DNA from: Paenibacillus arenilitoris
GTDB lineage: Bacteria; Bacillota; Bacilli; Paenibacillales; Paenibacillaceae
DNA length: 64,000 bases
NCBI RefSeq assembly: GCF_014705655.1
Contig: NZ_JACXIY010000005.1
Span: forward strand, 1-64,000
Reading direction: 5' to 3'
The notes under the pieces are model-generated. The model was not told the origin of the DNA. It saw nothing but the letters and a program-made list of their open reading frames with translations, and searched no databases. Both the position numbers and the translations under genes were made by a program. Of this stretch, positions 61,858-64,000 are shown piece after piece (positions within the stretch are counted from its first letter, which is position 1; every line of letters starts with the position of its first letter).

Positions 61858-61889
61858 AATTGCTAACTACTTAACCGAAATTGCTAACT
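61858..61889. promoter_or_regulatory. Two 11-bp direct repeats spaced by two helical turns
   Basis: AATTGCTAACT occurs at 61858-61868 and again exactly 21 bp later at 61879-61889. Such repeats on one DNA face suit a dimeric activator (AraC family or response regulator). They stand upstream of the cre site of the ABC operon. The other DNA of 61633-62122 is AT-rich and carries no gene. Confidence 0.5.
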
Positions 61890-62047
61890 TATTCTTTTTC
61901 CCTCAAACTTGAAGATTTTGAAAATTGACAATAACAAGCCGGATAAATCGATTTTCTTCTTCTTAATACATGTTTCGTGTCGCAAATAAAATATCCAATA
62001 TTGCTATCGATATCCAATCTTGCGATTAAGCGACAGCTGCGAACCAT

Positions 62048-62076
62048 TTGATTATCGCGAACGTTTGTTCTAAAAT
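62048..62076 (+). promoter_or_regulatory. Promoter of the SRPBCC gene with embedded LexA-box core
   Basis: TTGATT (62048-62053), a 17-bp spacer and TAAAAT (62071-62076). The spacer holds CGAACGTTTGTTC; GAAC-N4-GTTC at 62059-62070 is the core of the Bacillus LexA (DinR) box CGAACRNRYGTTYC. A repressor there would block polymerase. Confidence 0.6.
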
Positions 62077-62122
62077 AAAGGCTATAAAAATAAGCTTCGG
62101 GACAACGAAAGGAGTAACCAAG

Positions 62123-62590
62123 ATGACAACGCTGAATCAAATCCCCGTCGTTAAAGCGGAAATGCTTATTCGAACACCTGTCGAAGACGTTTTTGAAGCT
62201 TTTGCCGACCCGGCGGTTACGACAAAATTTTGGTTTACGAAAAGCAGCGGCAGGTTGGAACCGGGCCGTCATGTCAAATGGGAGTGGGAGATGTACGGCG
62301 TTGCGGATGATCTCCTTGTCAAAGAAATCGAGAAAAACAAGCGGATTCGAATCGAATGGTCGGACACGACCGAGACAGAGTGGACGTTTGTGGCCCGAGG
62401 GGATAACGAAACCTTCGTTACGATTACAAGCTCGGGATATACGGGAAGCGGAGACGATATCGTGAATAGAGCCGTCGACGATATGGGCGGATACACGATC
62501 GTGTTATGCGGGCTTAAGGCGTATCTTGAGCATGGCATCGCGCTGAATCTTGTAGCGGACAAGGCTCCTGACGCCAATGTTAACCGTTAA
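62123..62590 (+). CDS. SRPBCC (AHSA1-type START-like) domain protein
   Basis: 155 residues after AAAGGAG. VVKAEMLIRTPVEDVFEAFADPAVTTKFWFTKSSGRLEPGRHVKWEWEMYGVADDLLVKEIEKNKRIRIEW and the C-terminal helix VDDMGGYTIVLCGLKAYLEHGIAL are typical of the AHSA1/SRPBCC fold, a hydrophobic-pocket lipid or small-ligand binder. Homologues are mostly unassigned. Here the promoter suggests induction by DNA damage, unusual for the family. It stands alone; a repeat array follows. Confidence 0.88.
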   Translation: MTTLNQIPVVKAEMLIRTPVEDVFEAFADPAVTTKFWFTKSSGRLEPGRHVKWEWEMYGVADDLLVKEIEKNKRIRIEWSDTTETEWTFVARGDNETFVTITSSGYTGSGDDIVNRAVDDMGGYTIVLCGLKAYLEHGIALNLVADKAPDANVNR

Positions 62591-62681
62591 CAATCGACCC
62601 AATAACGGAGCTGTCCCAATAGTAGGTGAGTTCATGTGATGAGACTAAGTGAAAGCCATCCGACCACTGGGCTTACCTTTA

Positions 62682-62867
62682 TAATTTCAAAAACTGAAAC
62701 TAAATGCGAAAGAAGAGTGCTTCTTGGGCGTTTAGTTTCAAATTTTGAAACTAAATCGGTTAAAATTGAAAGGTACGTCGCGGATGGTATCGTTTAATTT
62801 CATATTTTGAAACTAGTTAAGGTGCGAATGGAGTTAAGAACAATTTAGTTTCATTTTTTGAAATTAG
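62682..62867. repeat. Repeat array C, palindromic 25-bp motif
   Basis: Four copies of a palindrome with arms TTTAGTTTCA and TGAAACTAAA; the second copy (62731-62755) is the most regular. The landmark GAAAC (GAAAT in copy 4) is at 62696, 62747, 62809 and 62860, so steps are 51, 62 and 51 bp. The DNA between copies is not conserved. The rest of 62591-63004 contains only the hairpin at 62897. Confidence 0.85.
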
Positions 62868-62896
62868 CCTCTCCGTCTCATGGTCGTCAAAGCCAT

Positions 62897-62946
62897 ACTG
62901 GGGCTGTCTCTAAGGCCGTTTCACGGTATTTTGAGACAGCCCCAGT
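62897..62946. terminator. Terminator hairpin of the GGGCTGTCTC type
   Basis: ACTGGGGCTGTCTC pairs with GAGACAGCCCCAGT. It lies 59 bp from the end of the FtsX-like gene and can terminate it or the transcript of the SRPBCC gene. Confidence 0.7.
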
Positions 62947-63004
62947 TAGGAAACCACTATCGAATGCGGTCAGCAAGCCTCTGGATGTGGTCGAACTCCT
63001 CCTC

Positions 63005-64000
63005 CTATGACAGCTTAAGCTGCATATGACGCAAATACCGCCAACGGATCATGAAGAAGTAGATCAGCTGAATGAGGAAGAAGCTGACATAAATGCCGAT
63101 CGCGTTGCCGAGCATCGGGAACTGGACGAGCAGCTTGATGTTGATGAAGGCGACGCCGCTGTGGATCATGGCCATCGCAAGCGGCAGGAAGAACATCAGC
63201 GTGAGCTGTCGAGTCACGAGCTTGTTCAGCTCCTTGCCGCTGAGGCCGAGCTTGCTGATCATTTGATACTGCTTCTCGTCCCGCTCCAGGTCCGCGTACA
63301 GACGGAAGTAGATGAAGCTTGCCGCGAACGTGAAGAAGACGACGCCGACCAATACGCTAATGATGAGCAGCATGCCGTTCAGCTGCTTGTCCTTGTGCCA
63401 ATCCAGCGCGAGCGCATCGAAAAAATATTGCCCGTCTTCGGACGACGGAATGGATTCGTTCAGTTCTCGAGCGATGCGCAGCGTCTTCTCCCAATCGTCC
63501 ACGACGTAATAATAATACGTCGGCTCTTCCCAGCCCTCGATTTCGCGCTCGGCGAGCGTATCGAACAATTCGTCCGCCACGACGAGCGTGTCGCTGTACT
63601 GGGAAAAAATAAAGGAGGACGTTCTTTTCTTGACCGCAACCTCTGCCGCTCCGCCGTTTGCCGTCTCCGGCACGATCGCGGCGACCGGGTCGAACGAGGT
63701 TACTTTATTCGCCCTCGACGCGACGCCGGACGCGATAATCGCTTCTCCGGGACCGCTTAACGTCTCCGCCTCATGGCCCAGCGCTTCGGCAAGGCGGTTG
63801 TAATCCGACAGCTTCGCGACCGCCAGCCCGTCATCCGTATATTTAAAGTAAGCCGAGCCGCGCTCGTAGGAAAACCCTCCTTCGGTCAGGCGGCCTTCGA
63901 TTTGCCCCAGATGGTTCCGCTCGTCTTCATTCGACGAATGCGACGTATAGGTGAAAGCATACGGATTTTCTTTCTCCGACAGGTTCGGGTCGCCCATGGC
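63005..64000 (-). CDS. FtsX-like ABC transporter permease, partial
   Basis: The C-terminal 330 residues of a BceB-type permease; the N-terminus lies beyond the window. A large extracellular domain (to about residue 205 of the visible part, with DWEKTLRIARELNESIPSS) is followed by the MacB/FtsX membrane block: LLIISVLVGVVFFTFAASFIYFRLYADLERDEKQYQMISKLGLSGKELNKLVTRQLTLMFFLPLAMAMIHSGVAF, and a last helix. Such permeases work with an ATPase in bacitracin or lantibiotic resistance and sensing. The ATPase and two-component genes would be upstream, outside. Confidence 0.88.
   Translation of the reverse strand, partial: AMGDPNLSEKENPYAFTYTSHSSNEDERNHLGQIEGRLTEGGFSYERGSAYFKYTDDGLAVAKLSDYNRLAEALGHEAETLSGPGEAIIASGVASRANKVTSFDPVAAIVPETANGGAAEVAVKKRTSSFIFSQYSDTLVVADELFDTLAEREIEGWEEPTYYYYVVDDWEKTLRIARELNESIPSSEDGQYFFDALALDWHKDKQLNGMLLIISVLVGVVFFTFAASFIYFRLYADLERDEKQYQMISKLGLSGKELNKLVTRQLTLMFFLPLAMAMIHSGVAFINIKLLVQFPMLGNAIGIYVSFFLIQLIYFFMIRWRYLRHMQLKLS

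Noticed and set aside
62682..62867. Possible CRISPR array
   Set aside because: Repeats are degenerate palindromes, the spacing alternates 51 and 62 bp, only four copies exist and no cas gene is near.

Overview
The window is about 58 percent GC by eye. Its gene content (YlbJ, YunB, YutD, YycC, CcpN with its kinase-regulator partner, a DUF6382/FHA-led Tad locus, S-layer-homology proteins, sugar ABC operons without an ATPase) points to a spore-forming Bacillota of the Paenibacillaceae, such as Paenibacillus or Cohnella. No rRNA, tRNA, insertion sequence, prophage or CRISPR array was seen.

Layout. 1-412: tandem-repeat array A, cut by the window edge. 520-4321: an apparently nitrogen-regulated export module. 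A Tat-exported flavin amine/amino-acid oxidase, a secreted RidA-type imine deaminase and TatA face a TnrA-like regulator and TatC across a shared intergenic region that carries a perfect TnrA/GlnR box. 4397-9702: DUF420 protein, PpnP, transketolase, PurU and endonuclease IV. 9804-11819: DUF2621 protein, a small lipoprotein and a TIGR01777-type epimerase. 11829-22363: a Gram-positive Tad/Flp pilus locus, transcribed right to left from the TadZ-like ATPase to the FHA protein. 22550-24447: ccpN, the PPDK-regulator gene and ndk. 24707-32266: PepF-type peptidase, YycC, a DUF2225 protein, truncated globin, YlbJ, NAD kinase, YutD and LipA. 32449-39541: an M23 peptidase, then a 1954-residue S-layer-type protein with two lamin-tail-domain regions and a metallophosphoesterase. 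39684-43312: YunB, a HisRS-like class II synthetase paralog, a TIM-barrel sugar isomerase/epimerase and a small unknown gene. 43486-46474: two tandem secreted asparaginases, one with an SLH anchor. 46797-47342: a YiaA/YiaB remnant running into array B. 47690-48466: a Cof-type HAD phosphatase. 48781-61632: one nine-gene operon with two sugar ABC importers flanking a DUF5696 protein, a Yip1 protein and an NHL/TPR protein. 62123-62590: an SRPBCC gene whose promoter contains a LexA-box core. 62682-62867: array C. 63005-64000: the C-terminal part of an FtsX-like permease.

How the parts work together. Two extracellular amino-acid-degrading systems (oxidase plus RidA, and the asparaginases) sit near TnrA/GlnR-type sites, which suggests scavenging of nitrogen outside the cell. 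The nine-gene ABC operon has two good cre sites upstream and no ATPase of its own, so it probably borrows an MsmX-type ATPase.

The most unexpected pattern is that arrays A, B and C have different sequences but the same architecture. A short motif recurs with steps alternating between 51-52 and 62-63 bp, giving a dimer period of 113-115 bp.
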